From the NCBI GenBank assembly GCA_002704625.1, contig PAGZ01000039.1, positions 34,827-49,319 of the forward strand: a stretch of DNA of 14,493 bases, in the 5' to 3' direction. Shown here piece by piece: positions 4,917-13,197 of this stretch. Origin of the DNA: Candidatus Pelagibacter sp. Its GTDB lineage: Bacteria > Pseudomonadota > Alphaproteobacteria > Pelagibacterales > Pelagibacteraceae. The position numbers and the translations under genes are program-made. Positions within the stretch are counted from its first letter, which is position 1. Every line of letters starts with the position of its first letter. Under the pieces are notes generated by a model. The model made no database searches, had not been told where the DNA came from, and saw nothing but the letters and a program-made list of their open reading frames with translations.

Positions 4917-6095
4917 ATGATACAATATATTTCTAAGCCATTTAAGTGGTTTTTTAAATTGGAGGCAGCTTCTGGTCTCGTCTTGCTTTTTGCAGCAATT
5001 ATCGCCCTTCTAGTAAGTAATAGTGATTTATATTCTTACTATACAGATATTTTAAATAAAAAAATTGGTTTAGGAATTGGAAAATTTTCTATCAATTTAT
5101 CCATATTACATTGGATTAATGATGTTTTGATGGCAATTTTCTTTTTTTTAGTCTCTTTAGAAATTAAAAGGGAATTTATTCAAGGTGAACTATCAAATCC
5201 TAAACAAGCACTATTACCAATTATTGGTGCCGTAGGTGGAATGCTTGTTCCAGCATTAATTTATATAGCGATTAACTACAAAGACCCTGTAACGCTAAAT
5301 GGCTGGGCAATTCCTTCTGCTACAGATATTGCTTTCTCATTAGGGGTGTTATCTTTGTTAGGAAAAAGAGTTCCTTTATCATTAAAAGTATTTCTAACAG
5401 CCTTGGCAATTATTGATGATTTAGGAGCAATAGTAATTATTGCTTTTTTTTACTCTGGAAAAGTTCAATTTATTTACTTGTTGTTAATGTTAGCCTGTAT
5501 GATCGTATTAATATTATTTAATAAATTTAATATAAAAAATTTTATACCTTATTTATTTATTGGATTGTTACTCTGGGAATTTACTCATCAATCTGGCATT
5601 CATGCGACAATAGCCGGTGTTTTACTTGCTTTAACAATTCCGCATAAAAATAATAAAAAAAATCATGATAATTCGTTACTTCTCAAGCTTGAGCACAGCA
5701 TTTCACCTTATGTGGCATTTGGTATTATGCCTATTTTTGCATTTGCTAATGCTGGCGTATCTCTAGAAGGAATTACTTATGCAAGTCTACTCAACCCAGT
5801 ACCATTAGGAATTTTATGCGGTCTCTTTTTTGGAAAACAAATTGGTGTTTTTCTTTTTTCTTATTTGTCAATAAAGCTTAAATTAGCCGCAATGCCAAAT
5901 AATGCTAATTGGTTAACTCTATATGGAGTTGGAGTTTTAACAGGCATAGGATTTACAATGAGCTTATTTGTAGGAAATTTGGCTTTTGCTGATGCTACAA
6001 GCCACATGAATGGAGTTAAAATTGGTGTGCTACTTGGCTCGTTGTTATCAACAATTTTTGGTTATATGTTAATACTTGCAAACCCAAAAAAATGA
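4917..6095 (+). CDS. nhaA: Na+/H+ antiporter NhaA
   Basis: The 392-residue length matches E. coli NhaA (388). The N-terminus LEAASGLVLLFAAIIALL is the family's first helix. SATDIAFSLG (134-143) contains D137, the equivalent of E. coli D133. IIDDLGAI (165-172) contains D167 and D168, equivalent to the ion-binding pair D163/D164. K307 in FFGKQIG matches the charge-compensating K300. GIGFTMSLF (344-352) is another family signature. It would exchange internal Na+ for external protons across the inner membrane, fitting a marine bacterium that keeps cytoplasmic sodium low. The start agrees with homologue length, although only a weak GG precedes it. It is translationally coupled to the downstream peroxidase gene through ATGA, and its promoter must overlap the divergent glycosyltransferase gene. 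Confidence 0.95.
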   Translation: MIQYISKPFKWFFKLEAASGLVLLFAAIIALLVSNSDLYSYYTDILNKKIGLGIGKFSINLSILHWINDVLMAIFFFLVSLEIKREFIQGELSNPKQALLPIIGAVGGMLVPALIYIAINYKDPVTLNGWAIPSATDIAFSLGVLSLLGKRVPLSLKVFLTALAIIDDLGAIVIIAFFYSGKVQFIYLLLMLACMIVLILFNKFNIKNFIPYLFIGLLLWEFTHQSGIHATIAGVLLALTIPHKNNKKNHDNSLLLKLEHSISPYVAFGIMPIFAFANAGVSLEGITYASLLNPVPLGILCGLFFGKQIGVFLFSYLSIKLKLAAMPNNANWLTLYGVGVLTGIGFTMSLFVGNLAFADATSHMNGVKIGVLLGSLLSTIFGYMLILANPKK

Positions 6096-6637
6096 AAAAA
6101 TTAATACTTATTTTAATAATGTTCACTTTTATTACATCAAACTCCAATTCTGCATATAAAAAATTAGCATACGATTTTTCTTTTAAAGATTTAGATGGAA
6201 GTCCATTAAAATTATCAGAATTTAAAAATAAAGTTTTAATTGTTACAAACGTTGCAAGTTATTGCGGTTTTACATCTCAATATGAAGATCTACAAACTAT
6301 ATGGGAAAAATATGAGACAAAAGGCTTAATAGTTATTGGTGTACCATCTAATTCCTTTAATCAGGAAAAAGAAACTAATAAAGAGATTAAAAATTTTTGT
6401 GAAGCTAAATTTGGAATAAGTTTTCCAATGACAGAAAAAGTTGAGGTAACTGGCGATGGTGCACATAGCTTTTTTAAATGGGCTAAAGAAAATCATGGAA
6501 AAGCATCGATTCCTAAATGGAACTTTCATAAAATTATTATCGGAAAAGACGGGAAGGTATTTGATACATTTTCCTCTATTACAAATCCAACTTCAAAAAG
6601 ATTTATAGCTTCAATAGAAAAAGCTTTAAAAAATTAA
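6092..6637 (+). CDS. gpx: Exported glutathione peroxidase-family protein
   Basis: The 181-residue protein has a signal peptide (MKKLILILIMFTFITSNSNSA, cleavage plausible after residue 21), so it should act in the periplasm. The thioredoxin-fold peroxidase domain follows. NVASYCGFTSQYEDL contains the peroxidatic Cys58, NFCEAKFGISFP the candidate resolving Cys103, and PKWNF the conserved W143 and N144. The catalytic Gln expected in the CNQFG-like block is replaced: here the segment is VPSNSFNQE, with Ser88 at that position and Ser86 where some family members have a further Cys. The enzyme probably reduces lipid or organic peroxides using thioredoxin-like electron donors rather than glutathione, as for most non-seleno relatives. 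It overlaps nhaA by 4 nt. Its stop is 1 bp from the stop of the convergent MBL gene. Confidence 0.9.
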   Translation: MKKLILILIMFTFITSNSNSAYKKLAYDFSFKDLDGSPLKLSEFKNKVLIVTNVASYCGFTSQYEDLQTIWEKYETKGLIVIGVPSNSFNQEKETNKEIKNFCEAKFGISFPMTEKVEVTGDGAHSFFKWAKENHGKASIPKWNFHKIIIGKDGKVFDTFSSITNPTSKRFIASIEKALKN

Positions 6638-6638
6638 A

Positions 6639-7403
6639 CTATATTTTAATCGACATTCCGTCATAAGCAGGAATAATATTTTTTGGTAAATTTTTTTTTA
6701 AAAAATTATAATCTAAATCAGTATGCAAATTAGTCAAAATTGTAAATTTAGGCTTGAGTAAATAATTGAATTGAATAGCTTGATCTAAATTAAAATGAGA
6801 AGGATGTTTATCAATTTTTAGACTGTCTATGATCAGATATTTTAAATTATATAAATATTTAAAGTATTTCTCATCAATTCCATTACAATCACTTATATAA
6901 GCAGTTTTATTAAAAACATAAGCGGTTGATTTTATTTGTCCATGATCAACAGAAAATGACTTAAATTTTACTTTATTTTTATTTTTTTTTAATAAAAAAT
7001 TATTTTTTATTAAGTTACCTTTTAATATCGGGATATATCCTTGACCTCCATAGAAACAATAATCATGTCTACTCATTAATAATCTTAATGTTCTTTTGTT
7101 TGCGTATATATTTATTCTCTTTTTTTGTTTCCAAAAAAAAGGTCTGAGCTCAAAAATTCCATTGGTCTGATCCGCGTGCTCATGTGTATACAAAACGTAA
7201 TCAATATTTTTGATTTTATTGTCTAAAATCTGTTTTTTAATATCGGGCGATGTATCTATTAATATTGATAAATCCCCATTCCGAATTATCGCAGAACATC
7301 TTGTTCTTTTATTTAAAGGGTTTTTTTTATTTAGTTTCCCCCAATAATTTGTAATCCAGGGTGATCCAAGTGAACTGCCACAACCTAATATAGTAATTTT
7401 CAT
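6639..7403 (-). CDS. Metallo-beta-lactamase-fold hydrolase, PhnP-like
   Basis: The 254-residue protein starts with ITILGCGSSLGSP (3-15), the GCG-S-G-P block of PhnP and related phosphodiesterases. RTRCSAIIRNGD leads to ILIDTSPDI (47-55). The metal motif reads THEHADQTNG at 73-82: H74, H76 and D78 are present, but the usual final His is Q79. Other expected ligands are present: H154 in SVDHG, D172 in YISDC and a late His in NLHTD. Relatives cleave cyclic phosphates or phosphodiesters; the substrate here is unknown. It is the last gene of the operon, overlapping tatD by ATGA. An MBL-fold gene just after metG and tatD is a common alphaproteobacterial arrangement, consistent with a role in nucleotide or RNA metabolism, but that is inference. 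Confidence 0.85.
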   Translation of the reverse strand: MKITILGCGSSLGSPWITNYWGKLNKKNPLNKRTRCSAIIRNGDLSILIDTSPDIKKQILDNKIKNIDYVLYTHEHADQTNGIFELRPFFWKQKKRINIYANKRTLRLLMSRHDYCFYGGQGYIPILKGNLIKNNFLLKKNKNKVKFKSFSVDHGQIKSTAYVFNKTAYISDCNGIDEKYFKYLYNLKYLIIDSLKIDKHPSHFNLDQAIQFNYLLKPKFTILTNLHTDLDYNFLKKNLPKNIIPAYDGMSIKI

Positions 7404-8182
7404 ATACTTGGATTTAAATTAAATAAATTTATAAAATTATTTGTTGTAAACTTATTAAAACTATTTTCGTCAACTTTCTTTACAACAGAAAGAAATTTAG
7501 TAGTATAAATTATATTTTTAGGTTCATTCGTTTTTCCTCTTAAAGGTTCTGGTGATAAATAAGGTGAATCCGTCTCAACTAAAATTCTTTCAGTTGGAAT
7601 ATATTTAAATGTTTCGACTAATTCATAATTTTTTTTAAAAGTAATAATGCCACTTGCGGAAAAGTAACTTCCAATATCTAAAAGTTTTTTTGCAAATTCT
7701 TTGCTACCGGTAAAACAGTGCATTAATATTTTGAAATTTTTATTTTTAATTTCAGATTTAAGTATTTCATAAGTTTCATTTTCTGCATTTCTTGTGTGTA
7801 CTACAATAGGTTTTGAGGTTTCTTGTGATGCATTTATATGTTTTATAAAAATTTTTTTTTGGATTTCAGATTTTGAATGATTATAAAAAAAATCTAATCC
7901 ACTCTCTCCTACTCCAATTATTTTTGGATTTTTAGATAGATTTGTTTTTATATTTTCCAATGATAAATCTTCATAATCTTTTGTCTCGTGAGGATGTATT
8001 CCATATGTGCCATAAACATTTGAGTATTTTTCAAGTATACTTAATATCTTTATAAAACTTTTATTATTCGTACATATCGTAAGAAAAGTCTTTACCCCAA
8101 CATCATTAGCATCTTTAATAACACGATCTAATTTTTTATTTAGAACATCGAAATCTAAATGACAATGTGAATCAATTATCAT
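7400..8182 (-). CDS. tatD: TatD-family metal-dependent deoxyribonuclease
   Basis: The 260-residue TIM-barrel hydrolase has every TatD landmark in order: IDSHCHLDF (3-11) with the paired metal His residues, GIHPHE, GVGESGLDFFY with the bridging Glu, VVHTRNA, MHCFTGS and VETDSPYLSPEPLRGK with the final metal Asp. TatD proteins are Mg-dependent 3'-5' DNA/RNA exonucleases linked to DNA repair and turnover in the cytoplasm. I use ATG at 8182, giving an N-terminus MIIDSHCH normal for the family. An in-frame TTG two codons earlier adds nothing recognisable. The start overlaps metG by 11 nt and the stop overlaps the MBL gene by 4 nt, so expression should be coupled to both. Confidence 0.95.
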   Translation of the reverse strand: MIIDSHCHLDFDVLNKKLDRVIKDANDVGVKTFLTICTNNKSFIKILSILEKYSNVYGTYGIHPHETKDYEDLSLENIKTNLSKNPKIIGVGESGLDFFYNHSKSEIQKKIFIKHINASQETSKPIVVHTRNAENETYEILKSEIKNKNFKILMHCFTGSKEFAKKLLDIGSYFSASGIITFKKNYELVETFKYIPTERILVETDSPYLSPEPLRGKTNEPKNIIYTTKFLSVVKKVDENSFNKFTTNNFINLFNLNPSI

Positions 8183-9716
8183 TTTCAACTTTTCTAAACA
8201 AAATATTTGATTTTTTTAGTTCCTTTCCTGAGACTAAAAAATTGATATTTTCTATTGTTTTTAAATTTATGTCTTTTTGACTTATATTTAATATATCCAG
8301 TATTTTTGCCGCCGAACTTGGTATTATTGGATACAGCAATATACTTATAGCTCTGATCTGGTTCAATATATTATACAAAACCATATTCATTTTCTCAGGA
8401 TTATTTTTTTTTAGTTTCCATGGTGCCTGATCATTAAAATATTTGTTAGCATTAAAGGAAAATTTAATAACTTCTTTTAAGTATAAATTTAATTCTTGAT
8501 TGTCCATTAATGTTCTAAGTTTTGGTAATTTATTTATAATTTCATCAGATATTTTTTTGTCATCTAAATCTAACTTTTGAATCTTAGGAATTTTCGAATT
8601 GCTATTTTTTTCAATAAATGAAAAAACTCTTTGACACAAATTTCCATAATTATTTGCTAGATCATTGTTAATACAATCAGTTAGACTTTTTAATGAAATA
8701 TTTCCATCATTGCCTAAAGAAACTTCTTTAGTTAAATAATATCTAAGTTGATCTATACCAAAAATTTTTATTATTTCTATTGGATCAAGAATATTGCCTA
8801 AAGATTTAGACATTTTCTTATCATCTGAAAGTATCCAGCCATGTCCATATACTCTATTTGGGACAGGTATATTTGCTGCCATTAAGAAAGCAGGCCAGTA
8901 TACAGCATGAAATCTTAAAATATCTTTTCCAATAATATGAACATTTGCAGGCCAAAAACTTTTATATTTTTCATCATCTGTATTTGGATAATTAACAGCG
9001 CTTAAGTAATTTGTTAAAGCGTCAAGCCAGACATATATTACATGTTTAGAATTTTTAGGTACAGGAATGCCCCAGGAAAAGGATGTACGACTTACAGATA
9101 AATCTTTAAGCCCTTTTTTTACAAATTGCACAACCTCATTTTTTCTTGATTCAGGTAAGATAAATTTTTTATTATTCTCATATAGTTTAAGTAATTTATT
9201 CTCCCATGCTGATAATTTAAAAAAATATGATTCTTCCTCAACCCACTCAACTTTTGAACCAGAAATTTTTGCGTATTTAATATTATTTTTTGTTTCTATT
9301 TCTTCTTCATCATAATAGGCCTCATCAGAGACTGAATACCAACCCTTATATTTAGATAAATAAATATCTTTTGATTTTTCTAATCTAGACCATATATCTA
9401 TAACAGAGGTGTAATGTCTTTTTTCTGTTGTTCGAATAAAATCATCATTGGACAAGTTTAATATTTTTGTTAAATCTCTAAATTTTGATGAAAGTTCATC
9501 ACAAAATAACTTTGTATCTTTAGATTTTTTTTTCGCTTCTCTTTGCATTTTCAGGCCGTGTTCATCAGTGCCTGTTAAAAACATTACATTATAATCATCT
9601 ATACGTTTAAAGCGGGCAAAAATATCAGCCACAATGCTTGAATACGCATGACCCATGTGTGGTTTTCCAGATGGATAATAAATTGGAGTTGTTATGTAAA
9701 AGTTTTTCTTAGACAT
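8172..9716 (-). CDS. metG: Methionyl-tRNA synthetase
   Basis: This class I aminoacyl-tRNA synthetase charges tRNA-Met with methionine in the cytoplasm. The N-terminus YITTPIYYPSGKPHMGHAYSS carries the HIGH signature as HMGH (20-23). FLTGTDEHGLK (46-56) is the next family block. KKMSKSLGN (300-308) is the adenylate-forming KMSKS loop, and APWKLKK lies in the anticodon-binding helical domain. At 514 residues it is the short form, without the C-terminal EMAP-like tRNA-binding domain. No cysteine quartet is visible in the connective region, so it looks like the zinc-free type. The ATG at 9716 overlaps the holB stop by 8 nt (ATGTCTAA), and its own stop overlaps tatD by 11 nt. Confidence 0.97.
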   Translation of the reverse strand: MSKKNFYITTPIYYPSGKPHMGHAYSSIVADIFARFKRIDDYNVMFLTGTDEHGLKMQREAKKKSKDTKLFCDELSSKFRDLTKILNLSNDDFIRTTEKRHYTSVIDIWSRLEKSKDIYLSKYKGWYSVSDEAYYDEEEIETKNNIKYAKISGSKVEWVEEESYFFKLSAWENKLLKLYENNKKFILPESRKNEVVQFVKKGLKDLSVSRTSFSWGIPVPKNSKHVIYVWLDALTNYLSAVNYPNTDDEKYKSFWPANVHIIGKDILRFHAVYWPAFLMAANIPVPNRVYGHGWILSDDKKMSKSLGNILDPIEIIKIFGIDQLRYYLTKEVSLGNDGNISLKSLTDCINNDLANNYGNLCQRVFSFIEKNSNSKIPKIQKLDLDDKKISDEIINKLPKLRTLMDNQELNLYLKEVIKFSFNANKYFNDQAPWKLKKNNPEKMNMVLYNILNQIRAISILLYPIIPSSAAKILDILNISQKDINLKTIENINFLVSGKELKKSNILFRKVENDN

Positions 9717-10668
9717 AGAGACTATTTTTACTTTTTTTTATATAATCCAATATCGCAGCATTAGTTAAATTAAATATTTTATAATTATAAAGAATTTTCA
9801 TTAAATCATTTTTTTCATTAATTGCTATAAACAAATCATTTTTAGATTTGTTATAAATATCTTTGCTTTTAATTTCTAAGAAAAATTTTATACATTCTAA
9901 ATATACTTCATTTTTATTTTTTTTATATTTGTCTAAAAAAGTTGAAGCCATTTCATAAAATGAAGTATTTATTACAATCTTATTTTCATTTAAGATTTTA
10001 GAAAATTCAATTAAAAGACCGGGAGTTGTATATGAAAAATATTGATGTGAGTAATGTTCATCAATATTAAAATGACTAATAAGTTTTGATAATATTATTT
10101 TTTTTTGAGTTTTATTCAGAAATATTTTGGTCTCTATAGATCTTGATTTAATTGTTTCGAGAACTTTTCTTCTATTGTTATTAATTAAGATGAAGAAATT
10201 CGTAGAAGACGGCTCCTCTATTAATTTTAAAAGAGAATTAGCAGAATTTATATTTAAAAATTCAACATCATCAATGATTATAAATCTTGGTGTATTATTT
10301 AAAGTTGAATTATTTAAAAGATTTTTTAAATTTCTTATATCTTCAATATTGGCTTTGCTATTATTTTCGTTTGAAACATAAAAAAAATTCTGTGAAACAT
10401 TAGATATTATTTGTTTGTATATTTGATTATCTTCGTTAATTCTTTTATCGTTAAGATTATATGGATTTCTATCTTTTGTTGATAAAAAACAATTTATAAG
10501 ATGAAAAATAAAGGTGTATTTGCCCAAACCTTTATCTCCAGATAATAATGAAACCTTCGGAAATTTTGATTTATCATATAAATTAAAAAAATCATTAAAA
10601 TACTTATCATACCCAAAAAGATTAAGTGAAACCTTGTTTTCATTTTTTTTTTCAATTTTTTTAGCCAT
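9709..10668 (-). CDS. holB: DNA polymerase III delta-prime subunit
   Basis: The product is the clamp-loader subunit that, with delta and the DnaX proteins, opens and loads the sliding clamp during replication. The AAA+ core shows GDKGLGKYT (44-52, Walker A with its Lys intact), FIIIDDVEFLN (Walker B region), SANSLLKLIEEPSS (the conserved helix of delta-prime and DnaX) and ETIKSRS (sensor 1 SRx motif). The zinc-binding cysteine cluster of E. coli delta-prime is missing; only one Cys lies in that region. The C-terminal third is poorly conserved helix. I start at ATG 10668 (319 residues), because the upstream in-frame candidate is TTG at 10680 and the ATG gives the 8-nt ATGGCTAA overlap with tmk. 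Its place between tmk and metG supports the assignment. Confidence 0.9.
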   Translation of the reverse strand: MAKKIEKKNENKVSLNLFGYDKYFNDFFNLYDKSKFPKVSLLSGDKGLGKYTFIFHLINCFLSTKDRNPYNLNDKRINEDNQIYKQIISNVSQNFFYVSNENNSKANIEDIRNLKNLLNNSTLNNTPRFIIIDDVEFLNINSANSLLKLIEEPSSTNFFILINNNRRKVLETIKSRSIETKIFLNKTQKKIILSKLISHFNIDEHYSHQYFSYTTPGLLIEFSKILNENKIVINTSFYEMASTFLDKYKKNKNEVYLECIKFFLEIKSKDIYNKSKNDLFIAINEKNDLMKILYNYKIFNLTNAAILDYIKKSKNSLYV

Positions 10669-11317
10669 TTTTAAATCCAATCTTTTTTAAAACTAAACGG
10701 AGGATTCTTTTTTCCAAATTATTATCATCATTTGAATTATCCAAAATAAGATAATTTTTTTTATTATTTTTTGCTATTTTTAGAAAAGATTTTTGAACCT
10801 TTGAGTAAAAAGATTTGGAAAATCTATCGTATCTGTTTTTGTATTTTCTTTTATTTATTCTTTTAATGGCTTTGTTAATATTAACAGTTAAAATAATTGT
10901 CAAGTTTGGTTTTATTTTATTTAATATCATTTTGTGTATGTTGTTAATGAAAGCTTTATTTACTTTTTTACCATAAACTTGATATGCAATAGTGGAGTCA
11001 ATAAATCTATCGCAAATTACTAATTTGTTTTTCAATAAACTAGGTTTTATTTTATTCTTTATATGCTCATTTCTTGCGGCCAGATATAACAATGTGTCCG
11101 TGTATTTATCAAATTGTTCTTTTGATTTTTTATGAAAATAATCCTTTAATATCAGTTTTCTAATTATTTCTGCACCTTTTGTGCCACCAGGCTCTCTAGT
11201 CAAAATAGTTTGCAAACCTTTTTTTTTAAGATTTTTAAATAATTTCTTACTTTGATAGGATTTTCCACATCCCTCAATTCCCTCAAAAACTATAAAGAAA
11301 GGTTTTTTTTTAAACAT
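10661..11317 (-). CDS. tmk: Thymidylate kinase
   Basis: The 218-residue P-loop kinase phosphorylates dTMP to dTDP with ATP, an essential step in dTTP supply. Seen in order: FEGIEGCGKS (11-20, Walker A), TREPGGTKGAE (40-50, the nucleotide-binding loop), ICDRFIDSTIAYQ (101-113, the DRx segment contacting substrate) and a basic LID region KRKYKNRYDRF near 156-166. The P-loop lacks the catalytic Arg of the yeast/human enzyme while the LID is basic, as in the bacterial type II form. The protein is unusually Lys-rich, in line with the AT-rich genome. The ATG at 11317 lies in ATGTTTAA, overlapping the carboxypeptidase gene by 8 nt. The tmk-holB order is widely conserved and supplies two replication functions from one message. 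Confidence 0.96.
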   Translation of the reverse strand: MFKKKPFFIVFEGIEGCGKSYQSKKLFKNLKKKGLQTILTREPGGTKGAEIIRKLILKDYFHKKSKEQFDKYTDTLLYLAARNEHIKNKIKPSLLKNKLVICDRFIDSTIAYQVYGKKVNKAFINNIHKMILNKIKPNLTIILTVNINKAIKRINKRKYKNRYDRFSKSFYSKVQKSFLKIAKNNKKNYLILDNSNDDNNLEKRILRLVLKKIGFKNG

Positions 11318-12461
11318 CTCCCCAAATCATATAATTAAATGACATGAAGAGACTTTTAAAAAAATTAAGTTTTTTTACATCCTCAGAAGCATAAACAGGT
11401 ATTATTTTTTCCTCTTGGTCACCTATTTGAACAATTATATTCCCAATTTCGTCATCTTTCTTAATTGGAGCTTTAATAGGACCGTTGTATTTAATAAAAA
11501 CATTGAACTTTCTAACTTTTTTTTTGTTTAATGTAATATAAACATTTTCTTTGGTTTTGCCTTTTACATAATCTTTTTTTCCTAGCCATGTTTTAAACTC
11601 AAATTTTGGAATATTCTTATCCGATATTTCATATGTATTTGTATTTCTTAGCCCCCAAGAAATTAATTTTATCGATTCTGTCGATCTAGATTGTTTTGTT
11701 GTAAAGCCACTACCAACTGAGATCAATCTTCTCTTTTCACCCACTACACTGCTTGCTAAAGAATATTTTTCAACAGCTAAATACCCTGTTTTTATTCCAT
11801 CTGCTCCAAAATTTTTATACAAAAGTGGATTTCTATTTCCCTGTGTAATAGGATCACCCCCTGTTCTATCCCATGTAAATTCAGTTTCTTTAAAATATTC
11901 ATAATATTTTGGATAATTTTCAATTAAATATTTTGACATTATGGCAATATCTCTAACAGTTGAATAATTATCAGGATCATTTATCCCTGACGAGTTAGTA
12001 AAATTTGTATTTGTTAAACCAATTTCATCTGCTTTTTCATTCATCATATCAACAAAATTTGACTCTGTTCCCGCTATACCTTCGGCTAATGCTATACATG
12101 AGTCATTACCTGAAACTACAATTATCCCTCTTAAAAGATCTTCAATACTAACTTTATCATTTAACATTATAAATTGAGATGAATAACCGCTTTTAGACAT
12201 TCTCCAAGCGTTTTCAGAAACAACGACTTCGTCATCCAATTTAATTTTACCATTTTTCAGTAAATCAAAAGCAATTATAGATGTCATAATTTTAGTCATA
12301 GAGGCTGGATATATGCTCATGTCAGGTTCTAACTCGTATAAAATTTTTCCTGAGTGATAATCAACCAAAATTCCAGTTTTAACCTTAATTTCTGGTGCTG
12401 AAAACAAATTGAAGGTAAAAAATAAATATATAAATAGAGTTAAAGTTTTAATTTTAATCAT
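11310..12461 (-). CDS. dacC: D-alanyl-D-alanine carboxypeptidase (PBP5/6 family)
   Basis: This penicillin-binding peptidase trims the terminal D-Ala from peptidoglycan pentapeptides in the periplasm and so limits cross-linking. Counting from my start, the three active-site motifs are S54-x-x-K57 in PASMTK, S117-G-N119 in VSGNDS and K224-T-G in GIKTGY. A PBP5-like C-terminal beta domain follows (about 285-360), then an amphipathic tail (FFKSLFMSFNYMIW) likely to attach to the membrane. I begin at ATG 12461 because MIKIKTLTLFIYLFFTFNLFSA is a clean signal peptide. An ATG ten codons upstream (12491) would add a polar leader and a 38-nt overlap. The chosen start overlaps the rlpA-like gene by 8 nt (ATGATTAA). 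The choice among dacA, dacC and dacD names is arbitrary. Confidence 0.93.
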   Translation of the reverse strand: MIKIKTLTLFIYLFFTFNLFSAPEIKVKTGILVDYHSGKILYELEPDMSIYPASMTKIMTSIIAFDLLKNGKIKLDDEVVVSENAWRMSKSGYSSQFIMLNDKVSIEDLLRGIIVVSGNDSCIALAEGIAGTESNFVDMMNEKADEIGLTNTNFTNSSGINDPDNYSTVRDIAIMSKYLIENYPKYYEYFKETEFTWDRTGGDPITQGNRNPLLYKNFGADGIKTGYLAVEKYSLASSVVGEKRRLISVGSGFTTKQSRSTESIKLISWGLRNTNTYEISDKNIPKFEFKTWLGKKDYVKGKTKENVYITLNKKKVRKFNVFIKYNGPIKAPIKKDDEIGNIIVQIGDQEEKIIPVYASEDVKKLNFFKSLFMSFNYMIWGDV

Positions 12462-13197
12462 TTTCTTTAATATCAAGATCTTCGAGTCCATACTTGTTTA
12501 ACTCAAAGTAAACTTTTTTTAAAGTATTAATTGAAGAATGAGGCCTAGAGGACAGCACATACTTGTTCTTTCCAAGCTTTTTTATCAGCAATTTATCTTT
12601 TTTTAAATAACCTCTTTCTAAAATATATTTAAGCTCTTCAGTAGATTCTTTTGAATAAAATGTTCCTATAATTATTGAAAATTTTTTTATTTTTTCTTTA
12701 TTTTTATTTTTTTCCAACGAAATATTATCTATTTTAACTTTCGTAACAGGAGCCTTATTAAATACATTTTGTTCTTCAGAGAAAGTAACCGCTTTCTTTG
12801 CTATAAACGACTTATTTTTAATTATTTCAGTAATTTCAACATAAGGTAAATCTTTATTTAAATTTAGTTCATCAGACACCTTTTTAGTAATCAAAATATT
12901 GAAAAAAGACGGGTAATCAATTTTTTTTGTAACTTTTAATTTAATTGATTTCATATTGTTTGGATTGGTAATTTTTACATAAGAGTTTTTCCTAATACTA
13001 TTGTGACCGATTTCATAATTATCTTCATTTAATTTTCTGGAAATGATTTTTCCTTTGTAATCACCTTCATCATATATTAAAGCAAAGCCAGTTGATTTAT
13101 ATGGATTATAATTAGCCTTATTCTTTTTAAGATTTGAGCTTGTGCATGATAATATAAAAGCACAGATTGTAAATAAATAAAAAAGTTTAAATTTCAT
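12454..13197 (-). CDS. rlpA: RlpA-like SPOR-domain lipoprotein with degenerate DPBB domain
   Basis: The N-terminus MKFKLFYLFTICAFILSC has a lipobox-like ILSC, so Cys18 is probably lipidated. Residues about 36-125 align with the double-psi beta-barrel of RlpA, including VKITNPNNMKSIKLKV (74-89) where RlpA has VKVTN. A linker rich in Lys and Asn follows, then a C-terminal SPOR domain (about 171-245), which binds denuded glycan strands at the division septum. RlpA of Pseudomonas is a lytic transglycosylase. Here its ASGE Glu and NDRGP Asp are not recognisable, and only a His (H65) aligns with the catalytic one. The protein may bind septal peptidoglycan without cleaving it. It sits between a lytic transglycosylase and a carboxypeptidase gene, overlapping them by 11 and 8 nt. 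Confidence 0.75.
   Translation of the reverse strand: MKFKLFYLFTICAFILSCTSSNLKKNKANYNPYKSTGFALIYDEGDYKGKIISRKLNEDNYEIGHNSIRKNSYVKITNPNNMKSIKLKVTKKIDYPSFFNILITKKVSDELNLNKDLPYVEITEIIKNKSFIAKKAVTFSEEQNVFNKAPVTKVKIDNISLEKNKNKEKIKKFSIIIGTFYSKESTEELKYILERGYLKKDKLLIKKLGKNKYVLSSRPHSSINTLKKVYFELNKYGLEDLDIKEND

Noticed and set aside
6326..6529. Minus-strand open frame opposite the peroxidase gene
   Set aside because: It is a shadow of the gpx reading frame and has no RBS or motif.
6537..6545. Second exact copy of the 9-mer TTATCGGAA
   Set aside because: It encodes part of a conserved Ile-Ile-Gly stretch of the peroxidase and has no inverted partner nearby, so it is probably coincidence rather than a second recombination site.
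9067..9315. Plus-strand open frame opposite metG
   Set aside because: It lies inside a fully recognisable synthetase and its product is a low-complexity antisense translation.
10127..10381. Plus-strand open frame opposite holB
   Set aside because: It is antisense to the conserved Walker B and sensor region of delta-prime; no independent support.
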